Assembly: GCF_001428505.1 (NCBI RefSeq)
Contig: NZ_LMHU01000005.1
Span: forward strand, 310,001 to 374,000
Direction: 5' to 3'
Source of the DNA: Terrabacter sp. Root181
Lineage (GTDB): Bacteria > Actinomycetota > Actinomycetes > Actinomycetales > Dermatophilaceae
Length of the DNA stretch: 64,000 nucleotides
Positions 26,390-34,437 of this stretch are shown in pieces. Below the pieces are notes generated by a model. It made no database searches. It saw nothing but the letters and a program-made list of their open reading frames with translations, and was not told the DNA's origin. How positions within the stretch are numbered: the stretch's first letter is position 1; each line of letters begins with the position of its first letter. A program made the position numbers and the translations under genes.

Positions 26390-27451
26390 ATGGATGTGCA
26401 ACCACTCGACGTGGAGCGCCGATGGGCCGCCGAGAAGCGTGACTTCGTCGGCGACCGCCGTGATGACCTGGCTGACGCGCGAGACGTGGCCGGCGACGTG
26501 CGAGACCTGACGGCCGACGCGCGGGAGCAAGCGCTGGACCAGCGCGAACGGGAGCTGGCCGCCAGGGAGTCCGAGCTGGGCCTGCTGCGCGACTCTGTCG
26601 AGGCAGCCGCGCAGGGGCACGATGCGCTCGACGCCCGCGTGCGGGCGCAGCAGGACCGGGAAGATTCTGGGGTCGAGCGTCAAGCTGCTGCTCGAGCTCG
26701 CGAGGATGCGACAGATCGACGGTCGGAGGCCACGCCGACCACGAGCCTGGCGTCGGCGTTCGCCGTCATCGCCGAGAACCTCTACGCGGCGGACTCCTAT
26801 GACGCGATCCTCCTGCGCATCGCCGAGACGGCAGTGAGCACGGTCGCAGGTTGCCGGATGGCCAGTGTCACGGTCAGCGAGCGCGGGGCCTACCGCACGG
26901 CCTCGACGACGGACGTGACGGCGTCGTCGGTCGACCAGGCGCAGTACGACGCGCACGAGGGACCGTGCCTGGACGCCATCGACACCCCGATCGTGTACGC
27001 GAAGTCATTCCCGGACAATCGATGGCCCGTGCTCTCGTCACGTCCGGCCGAGCTGGGGGCGCAGTCAGCCGCCTCGTACCGGCTGGCAACGATGAGCCAG
27101 TCCGCGCTGAGCGGCGGGGCATCGCTGAACACCTACGGCCATGAGCCGGATGCGTTCAGCGACGAGGCGCAGCAGATCGGGCTCATCCTGGCGGCGCACG
27201 CCTCGATGGCGGCCAGGGCGGTCCGCGAACGAGACGGCCTGGAGGAGGTGGCCGACAACCTGCACCAGGCTCTGTTGACCCGGGACGTCATCGGCCAGGC
27301 CAAGGGCATCCTGATGGAGCGGCTCAAGCTCACCCCGGAGGATGCGTTCGACGCCCTGCGTCAGGCGTCGAACCGGCTGAACGAGAAGCTCCACTCCGTG
27401 GCGCTCAACCTCTCCGAGACCGGCCAGCTCGACACCCGCGACACGGACTGA
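26390..27451 (+). CDS. GAF-ANTAR transcription antitermination regulator, copy 2
   Basis: This 353-residue protein has the same architecture as the gene at 23801: charged coiled coil (ERRWAAEKRDFVGDRRDDL), GAF domain (YDAILLRIAETAVSTVAGCR) and ANTAR domain. The ANTAR segment is almost identical to copy 1 (DVIGQAKGILMERLKLTP), while the coiled coil and the GAF pocket are more diverged, so the two may sense different signals yet bind the same RNA. GAGGAG lies 7 nt before ATG 26390. Confidence 0.9.
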   Translation: MDVQPLDVERRWAAEKRDFVGDRRDDLADARDVAGDVRDLTADAREQALDQRERELAARESELGLLRDSVEAAAQGHDALDARVRAQQDREDSGVERQAAARAREDATDRRSEATPTTSLASAFAVIAENLYAADSYDAILLRIAETAVSTVAGCRMASVTVSERGAYRTASTTDVTASSVDQAQYDAHEGPCLDAIDTPIVYAKSFPDNRWPVLSSRPAELGAQSAASYRLATMSQSALSGGASLNTYGHEPDAFSDEAQQIGLILAAHASMAARAVRERDGLEEVADNLHQALLTRDVIGQAKGILMERLKLTPEDAFDALRQASNRLNEKLHSVALNLSETGQLDTRDTD

Positions 27452-27518
27452 CGCCCACGGGTCGAACGCGCCGCACGGCCGCGATCCGGCAGGGGGCGCC
27501 CGGGTCGCACGATCCCGA

Positions 27519-27842
27519 CTACGCCGCCGGCGGAAGGAGCTGGGCGAGAGCGTCGGCCATCCGATCCCGGCCGGCGCCGTTGCGGCCGACGTTCCCCAGG
27601 CCGAACTGCAGGTTCGCGGAGAGTGTGACCTGCACGGTGCCCGGAGCGACCTCACGGACCCGCGCGGTGACCTTCTCGCCGAAGGCGAGGACCATCCTCC
27701 CGGCGGTGAACACGAAGATGCCCGTCGCAGGGTCCGAGGAGAGGTGCTGCATCCCCGTGCGACGAGCAGCCTCCTCGAGGGCCGTGACCGCCTCCCCGGT
27801 GCTCGCCAGGAAGGTCATCGACCTGTCGCCCTTTGCGCTCAT
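27519..27842 (-). CDS. Small protein of unknown function, 107 aa
   Basis: This short soluble alpha/beta protein has an N-terminal helix, several beta strands (GIFVFTAGRMVLAFGEKVTARV, VQVTLSANLQFG) and a C-terminal helix. No family was recognised. GAGGGAG lies 7 nt before ATG 27842. It is convergent with the second GAF-ANTAR gene. Codon use looks coding, but the small size lowers confidence. Confidence 0.6.
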   Translation of the reverse strand: MSAKGDRSMTFLASTGEAVTALEEAARRTGMQHLSSDPATGIFVFTAGRMVLAFGEKVTARVREVAPGTVQVTLSANLQFGLGNVGRNGAGRDRMADALAQLLPPAA

Positions 27843-27983
27843 CTCACCGCTCCCTCACGCAACGCCTTCCGCGAGCCGCCGGCAGGGCCTGACCCGAAGG
27901 TCGACGGACGGCCGACTCCTCGCGCGTACGACGAGAGTAGCGAGCCGGCGGCGTCGTGCGTGGCGCATCACCGGGCGCCGACG

Positions 27984-28586
27984 TCAGGACTTCGCCCTGC
28001 GCACCGGGTAGCGCAGGTGCGTCACGCCGACCCCCGAGACGACGCTCGGGTTGCCGAGGACGGTCGGCGTCCCGGCGAGGTGGTCGAACAGCCGCACCCC
28101 GGAGCCGAGGAGCACGGCCGCGATGTCGATCTGGAGGTAGTCGAGAAGGCCGGCAGCCAGGCACTGCTGGATGGTGTCGGCGCCGTGGACTCCCACGGAC
28201 TTGCCGCCGGCGGCCGACTTCGCCTGCCGCACGGCGCTCTCGATGCCGTCGGTCACGAACTGGACCGTCGAGTCCGGCCGCGGCCAGCCGGCGGGGATCT
28301 CGTGGGTCAGGACGAACGCCGGTCCCCAGGCGTGGTTCCCGCCCCAGCCCTGGGCGACCTCGAAGGTGCGTCGACCGGTGAGCACTGCACCGAGAGAGGC
28401 CGTGAGGACGCGAAGGTGCTCGGCGCTCGGCTCGGACACCTTGAACGTCATGGGGGCCGAGCCTCCGGTGTGGAACTCGACGTCACCTGACGCGACGTAC
28501 CAGTCGAACACCTCGGACACGTCGTCGTCCGGGCCTGCGACGTAGCCGTCGAGCGACATGGACATGATTGCGACAACGTCGGTCAT
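27984..28586 (-). CDS. Dihydrofolate reductase family (RibD C-terminal-like) protein
   Basis: The protein has 200 residues. The N-terminal MSMSLDGYVAGPDDD and the internal GAVLTGRRTFE, GGKSVGVHGADTIQQ and LLGSGVRLFDHL motifs mark the NADPH-binding RibD_C/DHFR-like family. It is not a true folate reductase by context; such stand-alone proteins reduce unknown small molecules. GAGAGGAAG lies upstream of ATG 28586; the open frame continues far upstream but lacks homology there. It is one of three such genes within 9 kb. Confidence 0.9.
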   Translation of the reverse strand: MTDVVAIMSMSLDGYVAGPDDDVSEVFDWYVASGDVEFHTGGSAPMTFKVSEPSAEHLRVLTASLGAVLTGRRTFEVAQGWGGNHAWGPAFVLTHEIPAGWPRPDSTVQFVTDGIESAVRQAKSAAGGKSVGVHGADTIQQCLAAGLLDYLQIDIAAVLLGSGVRLFDHLAGTPTVLGNPSVVSGVGVTHLRYPVRRAKS

Positions 28587-28729
28587 GGCGATGCTTCCTC
28601 TCAAGAGACGGTGTGGCCCGCGTGCACGGGCTCTGTCTGTGCAACGAACGCAGCGGGCCCGATCGGACACCCCGCACCTGACATTCTTCGACGCCATCGC
28701 GACGAGCAGGGTCCTGGACGCTGTCGGAG

Positions 28730-29671
28730 TCAGCGCCAGAACTCGGCCAGCCGCTCGGCGAGGGCTCGGCCCTGCTCGTGACCGCCGCGCGCGGCCGGCA
28801 GGCGCGTCGACGGGTCCAGCGCGTTGGCGTCGAAGACGGCACCCGAGCCGGCGTCCGGGAACACCGTCTCCACGCTGCTGCCGCCGGCGCGCAGGTCGGC
28901 GACCTGGCTCGCGAGGTCCATGCGCCACTCGAGCGGCATCCGCGACCGACCGCCGAAGGGTGACAGCACGAGCACCCGCCGGCATCCAGCCGCGAGATCG
29001 GCGTTCTCGCTGCGTCGGTAGCCGCCGTTGAGGTACCGGTTCTCGCCGATGCGGTAGGGCGTCATCGCCGACGTGCTCGCGGCGACGGCGTCGACCAGGT
29101 CCACACCGCTGTGACGGTCGAAGACGACGGGCTCCCCGGTGTACGCGTCCACGGCCGGGATCAGCACCGCCCGTTGCGGCCAGTGCCGGCTGGGGAGTCG
29201 GGACGCGACGACGTCGCGCCAGCGCGACGTCTGGCCGGAGTCGTCGGATGCATCTCGCTCGAGGGCCGCGGCTCCCATCCTCCGGCGCATGTCGGACGCG
29301 TCGGCGGATGCGTCGATGATGGCGTTCGACCACGCCAGGTAGTCCGGTCCCGAGACGCCTGGAGCGCGACCTCTGGGCGACCCAGCGCCCCCGGCCGGTG
29401 GACGGGGCACCTCGGCCAGGATGGCGGCATACAGCTCGGTCGGCGACGTCACGCTGGTGATCTGCGCGGCCACCGTCGACCCTGCCGACGTGCCGATCAT
29501 GAGGTCGGCCTCGGTGAGGTCGACCCCGGCCTCCAGGAGGCCGGCGACGATGCCGAGCTCCCACGCGTTGCCTGCGGCGCCGCCTCCGGCGAGCACCAGG
29601 GCTCGCCCTCTCGCGGTGGTCGCCAGCGGCGTGCCCTCGGCGTGCGGGCTGGTGGTCGGTGTGGTGTTCAT
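28730..29671 (-). CDS. Patatin-like phospholipase family protein
   Basis: The protein has 313 residues. The oxyanion loop is GGGAAG, and the nucleophile elbow GTSAGS carries the catalytic Ser. The usual Asp-Gly-[Gly/Ala] of the Ser-Asp dyad is replaced by Asn-Gly-Gly in RYLNGGYRRSENADLAAG. It may be a lipid acyl hydrolase, or have lost or re-sited activity. AAAGG precedes ATG 29671. It is probably cytoplasmic, with no signal peptide. Confidence 0.87.
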   Translation of the reverse strand: MNTTPTTSPHAEGTPLATTARGRALVLAGGGAAGNAWELGIVAGLLEAGVDLTEADLMIGTSAGSTVAAQITSVTSPTELYAAILAEVPRPPAGGAGSPRGRAPGVSGPDYLAWSNAIIDASADASDMRRRMGAAALERDASDDSGQTSRWRDVVASRLPSRHWPQRAVLIPAVDAYTGEPVVFDRHSGVDLVDAVAASTSAMTPYRIGENRYLNGGYRRSENADLAAGCRRVLVLSPFGGRSRMPLEWRMDLASQVADLRAGGSSVETVFPDAGSGAVFDANALDPSTRLPAARGGHEQGRALAERLAEFWR

Positions 29672-29988
29672 GGGAATCGCCTTTCACAAGTTGCCTTTTG
29701 GGCGCTCCCAGTCGCGACTACCTCACTCGCGTCATCGCTGACCGCGGGGGAGCACCCAGTGCGGATACTGCGTACATGGGTCTCACCTCCTGCCGGTAGC
29801 TCACGGTCATCGGAACGCTAGCAGTGCGGTGACGTGGCACGCACCGGCAATTCGAGAGGCGCCCGACAGCGTGGGTGCAGCCTCGAAGGGGTGGTCTCTG
29901 ACCGCCCGCCCGTCAGCGCCGAGATCTCGGCGGGCCCGGTGCGGCGTGTTCGCGTACGGAGCGAGGGCCGCGGGTCCTACATTGAGTC
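29672..29988. other. Divergent intergenic region, patatin / DUF4203
   Basis: These 317 nt separate divergent genes. TACATT at 29978-29983, 5 nt before the ATG at 29989, looks like the -10 box of a leaderless transcript to the right. Nothing else was recognised. Confidence 0.45.
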
Positions 29989-30627
29989 ATGGCTGACATC
30001 GTGCTGGGCCTCTTCGCCATCCTTGCCGGCGGTTTCATGCTCGTCGCCGGACAGCTGGTGCTGCGGTTCGTCCTCCCCATCTGGGGTTTCTTCGCCGGAT
30101 TCGCCTTCGGGGCGGGGCTTTTCGCCGAACTTGCCGACGAGCGTTTCCTCGGTACCGTGCTCGGCTGGGTGGCGGGAATCGTGTGCGCCCTGATCTTCGC
30201 GGTGCTCGCGTATCTCTACTTCGCGGTGGCGGTCATTCTCGCCATGGCCGCGTTCGGTTTTGCGATCGGTTCGGGAGTCGTCGTCGCCCTGGGTATCGAC
30301 TGGAACTGGGTCGCCGTCCTCGTCGGCATCGTGATCGGCGCGGTGCTCGGTCTCGTCTCGGTCATGGGGAACCTGCCGATGATCGTGCTTGCGGTCGTCA
30401 GCTCCATCGCCGGAGCGGTCAGTGTGGTCGCCGGTCTGATGCTGCTGGTGGGGGCCATGGACTCCGCCGACTTCACCCAGGGCAACTTCACGCAGGCGGT
30501 CCAGGCCAGCTGGGGCTGGTACCTGACCCTGGTGGTCCTGGCCCTGCTCGGCATCGTCGCCCAGACCCGGCAGAGGCTGGCGATGCGCCGCTCCATCCAG
30601 GAGACGTGGTACGTCGAGAGTCGCTGA
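29989..30627 (+). CDS. DUF4203-like multi-pass membrane protein
   Basis: This 212-residue protein is very hydrophobic, with about seven membrane segments rich in Gly, Ala and Val, and a short basic C-terminal tail (RQRLAMRRSIQETWYVESR). The glycine-spaced helices resemble the DUF4203/TM198-like group. Function is unknown. It has no Shine-Dalgarno and is apparently leaderless. It is convergent with the hydrolase gene to its right. Confidence 0.75.
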   Translation: MADIVLGLFAILAGGFMLVAGQLVLRFVLPIWGFFAGFAFGAGLFAELADERFLGTVLGWVAGIVCALIFAVLAYLYFAVAVILAMAAFGFAIGSGVVVALGIDWNWVAVLVGIVIGAVLGLVSVMGNLPMIVLAVVSSIAGAVSVVAGLMLLVGAMDSADFTQGNFTQAVQASWGWYLTLVVLALLGIVAQTRQRLAMRRSIQETWYVESR

Positions 30628-30682
30628 CGACGACCCGAATCTCCAGGTGCCGCAGGCACGGACGTGTTGCTTGGGCGGCGGG

Positions 30683-31615
30683 TCAGGGAGTCAGCGCGTC
30701 GGTCACCGTGGAGACGACCAGGTCGGGATGCGACCGCCAGACGACGTCGTCGGCTCCGGTCGCCGTGACGACGTGGCTGCCACTGGCCAGGCTCGCCAGA
30801 CGACGCTGCCCCACCGTCCAGGCTGCTGCGAACTTGTCGGCATCGACGGCAGCGGGGAGCTGCGGCCGCTGATCGCCGACGACGTCCCAGAGCGGCACGT
30901 CGAGGCGGTCGATCCGGTCGTAGGTCGTCCACGACCTCGGGTCGAGACTCTCGCGGTTGGTCGCCGGGTCGTTGAAGCGGCGGTTGGCGGCGAGCACCGA
31001 GGCCAGCTCGGGATCGCCGGGATCCGGAGGCGGCATCAGCGAGGGGATGGCCGTCTCGAATCCGGGCGGACTGGGGTCGAGCAGCACGAGTGCCCGGGCG
31101 TCCGTGTGGTGGTGCGCCGCCCACGTGACGGCGATCGGCCCACCCAACGAGTGCCCGACGAGCACGACGGGGCGGGGGAGGCGTAGTGCCGTGATGACGC
31201 CGTCGAGGTCGGCCGCGATGTCCTCGAACGTCTGGATCGCCGGCGGGGAGTCGCTCCGCCCGACCCCGAGGCGGTCGTACATGCACGTGCGTGCCGTCGC
31301 GCCGAGACGGGTGGGCACGTCTCCCCAGTCGTCCATGGTGCCGCCGTAGCCGATCACGAGCAGCACCGATGGCCCGTGGCCCGTGCACTGGGCCTTGAAG
31401 TGGTGGCCGTCGACGACGAGGTCCTGCTCGGCCTCGAGCGTGGCCCGGCCCGAGGTCCGACCTGACGTGGTCGGTGCGCCCGGCGACGGCGACGCGCCGC
31501 CAGACGTGCAGCCGGCCAGCAGGACCAGCACGCTGAGGGCGGCTGTCGCCGTTGCCCGAGCACGAGCCCGCGGGAAGTCCGCCTTGTCGCCGGTGTGCTC
31601 GCTCGATGTGTTCAT
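30683..31615 (-). CDS. Alpha/beta hydrolase lipoprotein
   Basis: The protein has 310 residues. The signal with lipobox LLAGC puts lipidated Cys at 36, followed by a Ser/Pro/Thr linker and an alpha/beta hydrolase domain: oxyanion region VIGYGGTMDDW, nucleophile elbow GHSLGG and a C-terminal GSHVV His. It acts outside the membrane; the substrate is unknown, probably an ester or amide. The stop faces the DUF4203 gene. Confidence 0.87.
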   Translation of the reverse strand: MNTSSEHTGDKADFPRARARATATAALSVLVLLAGCTSGGASPSPGAPTTSGRTSGRATLEAEQDLVVDGHHFKAQCTGHGPSVLLVIGYGGTMDDWGDVPTRLGATARTCMYDRLGVGRSDSPPAIQTFEDIAADLDGVITALRLPRPVVLVGHSLGGPIAVTWAAHHHTDARALVLLDPSPPGFETAIPSLMPPPDPGDPELASVLAANRRFNDPATNRESLDPRSWTTYDRIDRLDVPLWDVVGDQRPQLPAAVDADKFAAAWTVGQRRLASLASGSHVVTATGADDVVWRSHPDLVVSTVTDALTP

Positions 31616-31780
31616 CGGAGCCTCCTTCGGGGCGTCGGTTCCGTGTCGTCGGGGTCTTCACCTCGACGATGGCCGTCTGCCCACCCCGCTGTCTGTGCGC
31701 GCTACGACACTCCATGCGTACTGCCGCTCGCGGCGGGCGTGGGCGCGCAGGTCATGGCTCGCCGCGGACCTGCAGAGGAC

Positions 31781-31816
31781 ACGACAGGCCGCTCGTGTGT
31801 CGAGCGGGCCTGTCGT
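31781..31816 (-). terminator. Hairpin downstream of the second DHFR-family gene
   Basis: ACGACAGGCCGCTCG (31781-31795) pairs with CGAGCGGGCCTGTCGT (31801-31816) with a single bulged G and a TGTGT loop. It begins 12 nt past the stop of the minus-strand gene ending at 31829. Confidence 0.75.
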
Positions 31817-31828
31817 GGGTGACGACGT

Positions 31829-32461
31829 CTACGGGGCCTTGCGCGTGAAGGTCAGGTGGGTGACCCCGGTGGGGGACGAGACGGCCTCGACGTCGAAGGC
31901 GTCCTCGACGCCCTCGAGACCGTCCCAGAGGCGTACGCCGCGACCGAGCACGATCGGGACCTGGACGAGGTGCATGTGGTCGATGAGGCCGGCGGCGAGG
32001 AAGTCGCGGACGACAGTGGCGCCGCCGCCGATCCTCACGTCCTGGCCGTCGGCTGCTGCTCGAGCGGTCTCGAGCGCCTCGGCCGGGGTCGCCTCGAGGA
32101 AGTGGAACACGTTGCCGCCCTCCATCTCGATCGAGGGGTGCGCGCGGTGGGTGAGGACGAAGACCGGAGTGTGGAACGGGGGATTCGGGCCCCACCAGCC
32201 CTTCCAGTCCGGGTTGTCGTGCCATCCGGGCGGGCCGAACTTGTTGGAGCCCATGATCTCAGCACCGATGCCGGGACCGTGGCGCTCGGCGAAGGCATTG
32301 TCGACCCCATCGGTCCCGCTCGCGTCCCAGTACCGGGTGCGCATCATCCACTGGTGGAGCCGCTGGCCGGCGTGGCCGAAGGGCGCCTCCAGCGACTGCG
32401 GCTCGCCCGTGGCGAAGCCGTCGAGGGAGATGGAGAAGTTGTGGATCCGTGCGAGTGACAT
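31829..32461 (-). CDS. Dihydrofolate reductase family protein, second copy
   Basis: This 210-residue RibD_C/DHFR-like protein has HNFSISLDGFATG at its start, EIMGSNKFG, TPVFVLTHRAHP, DVRIGGGATVVRDFL and IVLGRGVRLWDGL. It is probably an NADPH-dependent reductase of unknown substrate, cytoplasmic. GAGGAG lies 5 nt before ATG 32461, which rules out the upstream in-frame start at 32512. It is only distantly similar to the copies at 27984 and 35623. Confidence 0.9.
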   Translation of the reverse strand: MSLARIHNFSISLDGFATGEPQSLEAPFGHAGQRLHQWMMRTRYWDASGTDGVDNAFAERHGPGIGAEIMGSNKFGPPGWHDNPDWKGWWGPNPPFHTPVFVLTHRAHPSIEMEGGNVFHFLEATPAEALETARAAADGQDVRIGGGATVVRDFLAAGLIDHMHLVQVPIVLGRGVRLWDGLEGVEDAFDVEAVSSPTGVTHLTFTRKAP

Positions 32462-32571
32462 CCGCGCTCCTCGGTCGGTGATGGCGCTGGGCAGTCGGTG
32501 CTGGACGAACACGCGTCGCGGTCGAGGCTAGTCGGAGATGAGTCCCGGGTGCAGGCCAGAGCCCCGGCCAT

Positions 32572-33135
32572 CTAGGGCGCCCAGCCCGCAGGTGGCGGTG
32601 GCGTGCGGTCCACACCTCCGTCCGATCGACGGACAGAGAAGTTCGGGTTCACCTGCGCCGCCTCCAGCGAGGTGTCGAAACCGAGGAGCGTCTCGGCTGC
32701 TGCGGGGGACGCGGCCGCCGTTCGCGCAGCGGCGCTGAGCACGGACGCGGCATACAGAGTGGTGTCCGCGCCCTGCATGTGGCTGCCCGAGTGCGGCTTG
32801 TCGTCGGACTGGTCGCCGGGTCGCCGGAACATTCGCAGCAGGTACGCGGGGTCATCGTCCTGTGCCCAGCCCGCAGCGCGGGCGAGCTCCGTTGGGTCGG
32901 GACTCGTCGGTCGGTGCTCCTCCGGCAGGTCGCGACACAGGCGGCGATAGACCGCGTCACGCGTGTCGACCGGAAGCTGTGCAAACACCTCGGCGTGAAC
33001 CGCGTCGAACACCCGGGGCGACGCGACGCGGAGGAGGTACTTGTACCGGCCCACGTCCAGGGCCGCCTCGGCATCAGGCCCGCTCTCCTCGGACTCGTGC
33101 CGGATCATCCGCCGCAGGCTGCCTCGAAGACTCAT
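32572..33135 (-). CDS. Protein of unknown function, 188 aa
   Basis: No family was recognised. The N-terminal half is helical and charged (GRYKYLLRVASPRVFDAVHAE cut to key part: Phe-Asp-Ala-Val-His), followed by an Ala-rich helix and a Pro-rich C-terminus. There is no signal or membrane segment. GGAG lies 5 nt before ATG 33135. It is divergent from the leader peptide and kinase unit to its right. Confidence 0.65.
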   Translation of the reverse strand: MSLRGSLRRMIRHESEESGPDAEAALDVGRYKYLLRVASPRVFDAVHAEVFAQLPVDTRDAVYRRLCRDLPEEHRPTSPDPTELARAAGWAQDDDPAYLLRMFRRPGDQSDDKPHSGSHMQGADTTLYAASVLSAAARTAAASPAAAETLLGFDTSLEAAQVNPNFSVRRSDGGVDRTPPPPAGWAP

Positions 33136-33257
33136 GACCACTCCATGTAGGGGTCGACCTCGGGCCAGAGTATCGGCGCGCACGATCGGGCGTTCCGTTT
33201 CGGAGGGTCCGTGCCCGCCGTCGCGCGCCTACGGGCGATCGCCGATCCGGGTCCCGG

Positions 33258-33304
33258 TAGGGTCCTCGGCCATGACGAGGCGTCAGCTGGGACAGGGGTG
33301 GTGA
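33258..33304 (+). CDS. Candidate leaderless 10-residue leader peptide (33272-33304) with -10 box
   Basis: TAGGGT at 33258-33263 resembles a -10 box 8 nt before ATG 33272. That ATG opens the frame MTRRQLGQGW, whose TGA (33302-33304) overlaps the kinase ATG at 33304 as TGATG. The downstream ribosome site (AGGGG) lies inside the little frame, so its translation could couple to or gate kinase translation. No run of one amino acid suggests classical attenuation. Confidence 0.4.
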
Positions 33305-33840
33305 TGAGACCACCACGTCTGTACCTGACTGTCGGACTCCCCAGCACGGGGAAGACCACTGCCGCGCGGCGCATCGAGATCGAGCACGGGGCCCTTCGTC
33401 TCACGAAGGACGAATGGGTGAAGGCCCTCTACCTGCACGAGAACCCGCCATCGGCCCAGGACGTGATCGAAGGACGCCTCATCGAGGTCGGGCTGCGCGC
33501 CCTCGAGCTCGGCAACGACGTCGTCATCGACTTCGGCCTCTGGGGTCGCGACGAGCGTTCCGCTCTGCGGCAGGCGGCCGCAGACCTCGGCGCGATGGTG
33601 GAGATGCTCTACTTCGAGCTCACCCCGGACGAGCAGCGGCGACGACGTGACCAGCGCCAGGCCGAAGCGCCACACACCACCTGGCCCATGAGCGACGACG
33701 AACTCGCCACATGGGCTGCCAGCATCGACATCCCGACGTCAGGTGAGCTCGACGGCACCGAACCCATTGACGACCCGCCGGCCGGATTCGCAACATGGGA
33801 CGAGTGGCGCAGGCATCGCTGGCCCCCGTCGGTCTCCTGA
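33304..33840 (+). CDS. P-loop ATP-binding protein / small kinase-like AAA
   Basis: This 178-residue protein has Walker A GLPSTGKTT at 11-19, a LID-like region with EQRRRRDQRQ and the strand NDVVIDFGLWGRDER, like the AAA_33 or zeta-type kinases that phosphorylate small molecules. The start is ATG 33304, with AGGGG about 6 nt upstream; GTG 33301 is an alternative. Its substrate is unknown. No antitoxin partner is seen, so a toxin role is not supported. Confidence 0.82.
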   Translation: MRPPRLYLTVGLPSTGKTTAARRIEIEHGALRLTKDEWVKALYLHENPPSAQDVIEGRLIEVGLRALELGNDVVIDFGLWGRDERSALRQAAADLGAMVEMLYFELTPDEQRRRRDQRQAEAPHTTWPMSDDELATWAASIDIPTSGELDGTEPIDDPPAGFATWDEWRRHRWPPSVS

Positions 33841-33892
33841 CTCGTGGCGGAAGACGGCGCCGTCTGGTGCCGCCTCTTGGGAGACTGGTCAC

Positions 33893-34324
33893 ATGACGGG
33901 ACCTGATCGTGACCGGGATACCGAAGGCCGGGCTCGCCAGGCACGGCCTCGCGACGCCCTGGGTCGACCGCTGCCCTACGGGACCGAGGGTGTCGAGCCG
34001 GTGTCGGAGGAGCCCCTGCCCCCCGAAGAGGCCCTTGCGGCCGCTCGAGAACTCGTGGGGGCAGGACGTCCGTTCTCCGCCCACGAGGTGCTGGAGGCGC
34101 GTTGGAAGGCTGGACCGATCGAGGAGCGGGACCTGTGGCAGGGGCTTGCGCAGGTCTGCGTCGCCATGACTCACGCGGCCCGCGGAAACCAGGTTGGAGC
34201 GGATCGACTCTTCGACCGCGCAGCGGAGCGGTTGGCCGCATTTGCGGCGAGCGGACGCTGGGCCTACGGCCTTGACGTGGACGCTGTCGTGGAACAGGCA
34301 CGACATCACGTCGGAAAGCTGTGA
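33893..34324 (+). CDS. DUF309 domain protein
   Basis: This 143-residue protein has the DUF309 signature FSAHEVLEARWK followed by ERDLWQGLAQVCVAMTHAARGN and a last helix. DUF309 proteins are small all-helical proteins of unknown biochemical role. The Arg/Asp-rich N-terminus (about 30 residues) is probably disordered. GGGAG lies about 9 nt before ATG 33893. It is 52 nt after the kinase and may share its transcript. Confidence 0.85.
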   Translation: MTGPDRDRDTEGRARQARPRDALGRPLPYGTEGVEPVSEEPLPPEEALAAARELVGAGRPFSAHEVLEARWKAGPIEERDLWQGLAQVCVAMTHAARGNQVGADRLFDRAAERLAAFAASGRWAYGLDVDAVVEQARHHVGKL

Positions 34325-34426
34325 GCGCCAGCCGGATCGCGGCCGGATGACGCACGCGTTGGCTCGGCCGGACTGCTGCAGCACGGCGCGCCGCAGACGA
34401 CGGCTAGGGAGGCTGCGGGCGCGGAA

Positions 34427-34432
34427 TACTCT
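34427..34432 (+). promoter_or_regulatory. -10 box of a candidate leaderless LLM oxidoreductase mRNA
   Basis: TACTCT with 5 nt to the ATG at 34438 and no Shine-Dalgarno between them. Confidence 0.45.
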
Positions 34433-34437
34433 CAGGC

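Noticed and set aside
28596-29671. Fusion of the first DHFR-family protein to an upstream 370-residue domain
   Set aside because: The open frame continues from 28586 up to 29687, but that part is antisense-frame noise over the patatin gene; a good ribosome site marks ATG 28586.
33304-33840. Zeta-toxin reading of the P-loop kinase
   Set aside because: It has a Walker A and general fold only; no epsilon-type antitoxin gene is adjacent and diagnostic UNAG-site residues were not seen.
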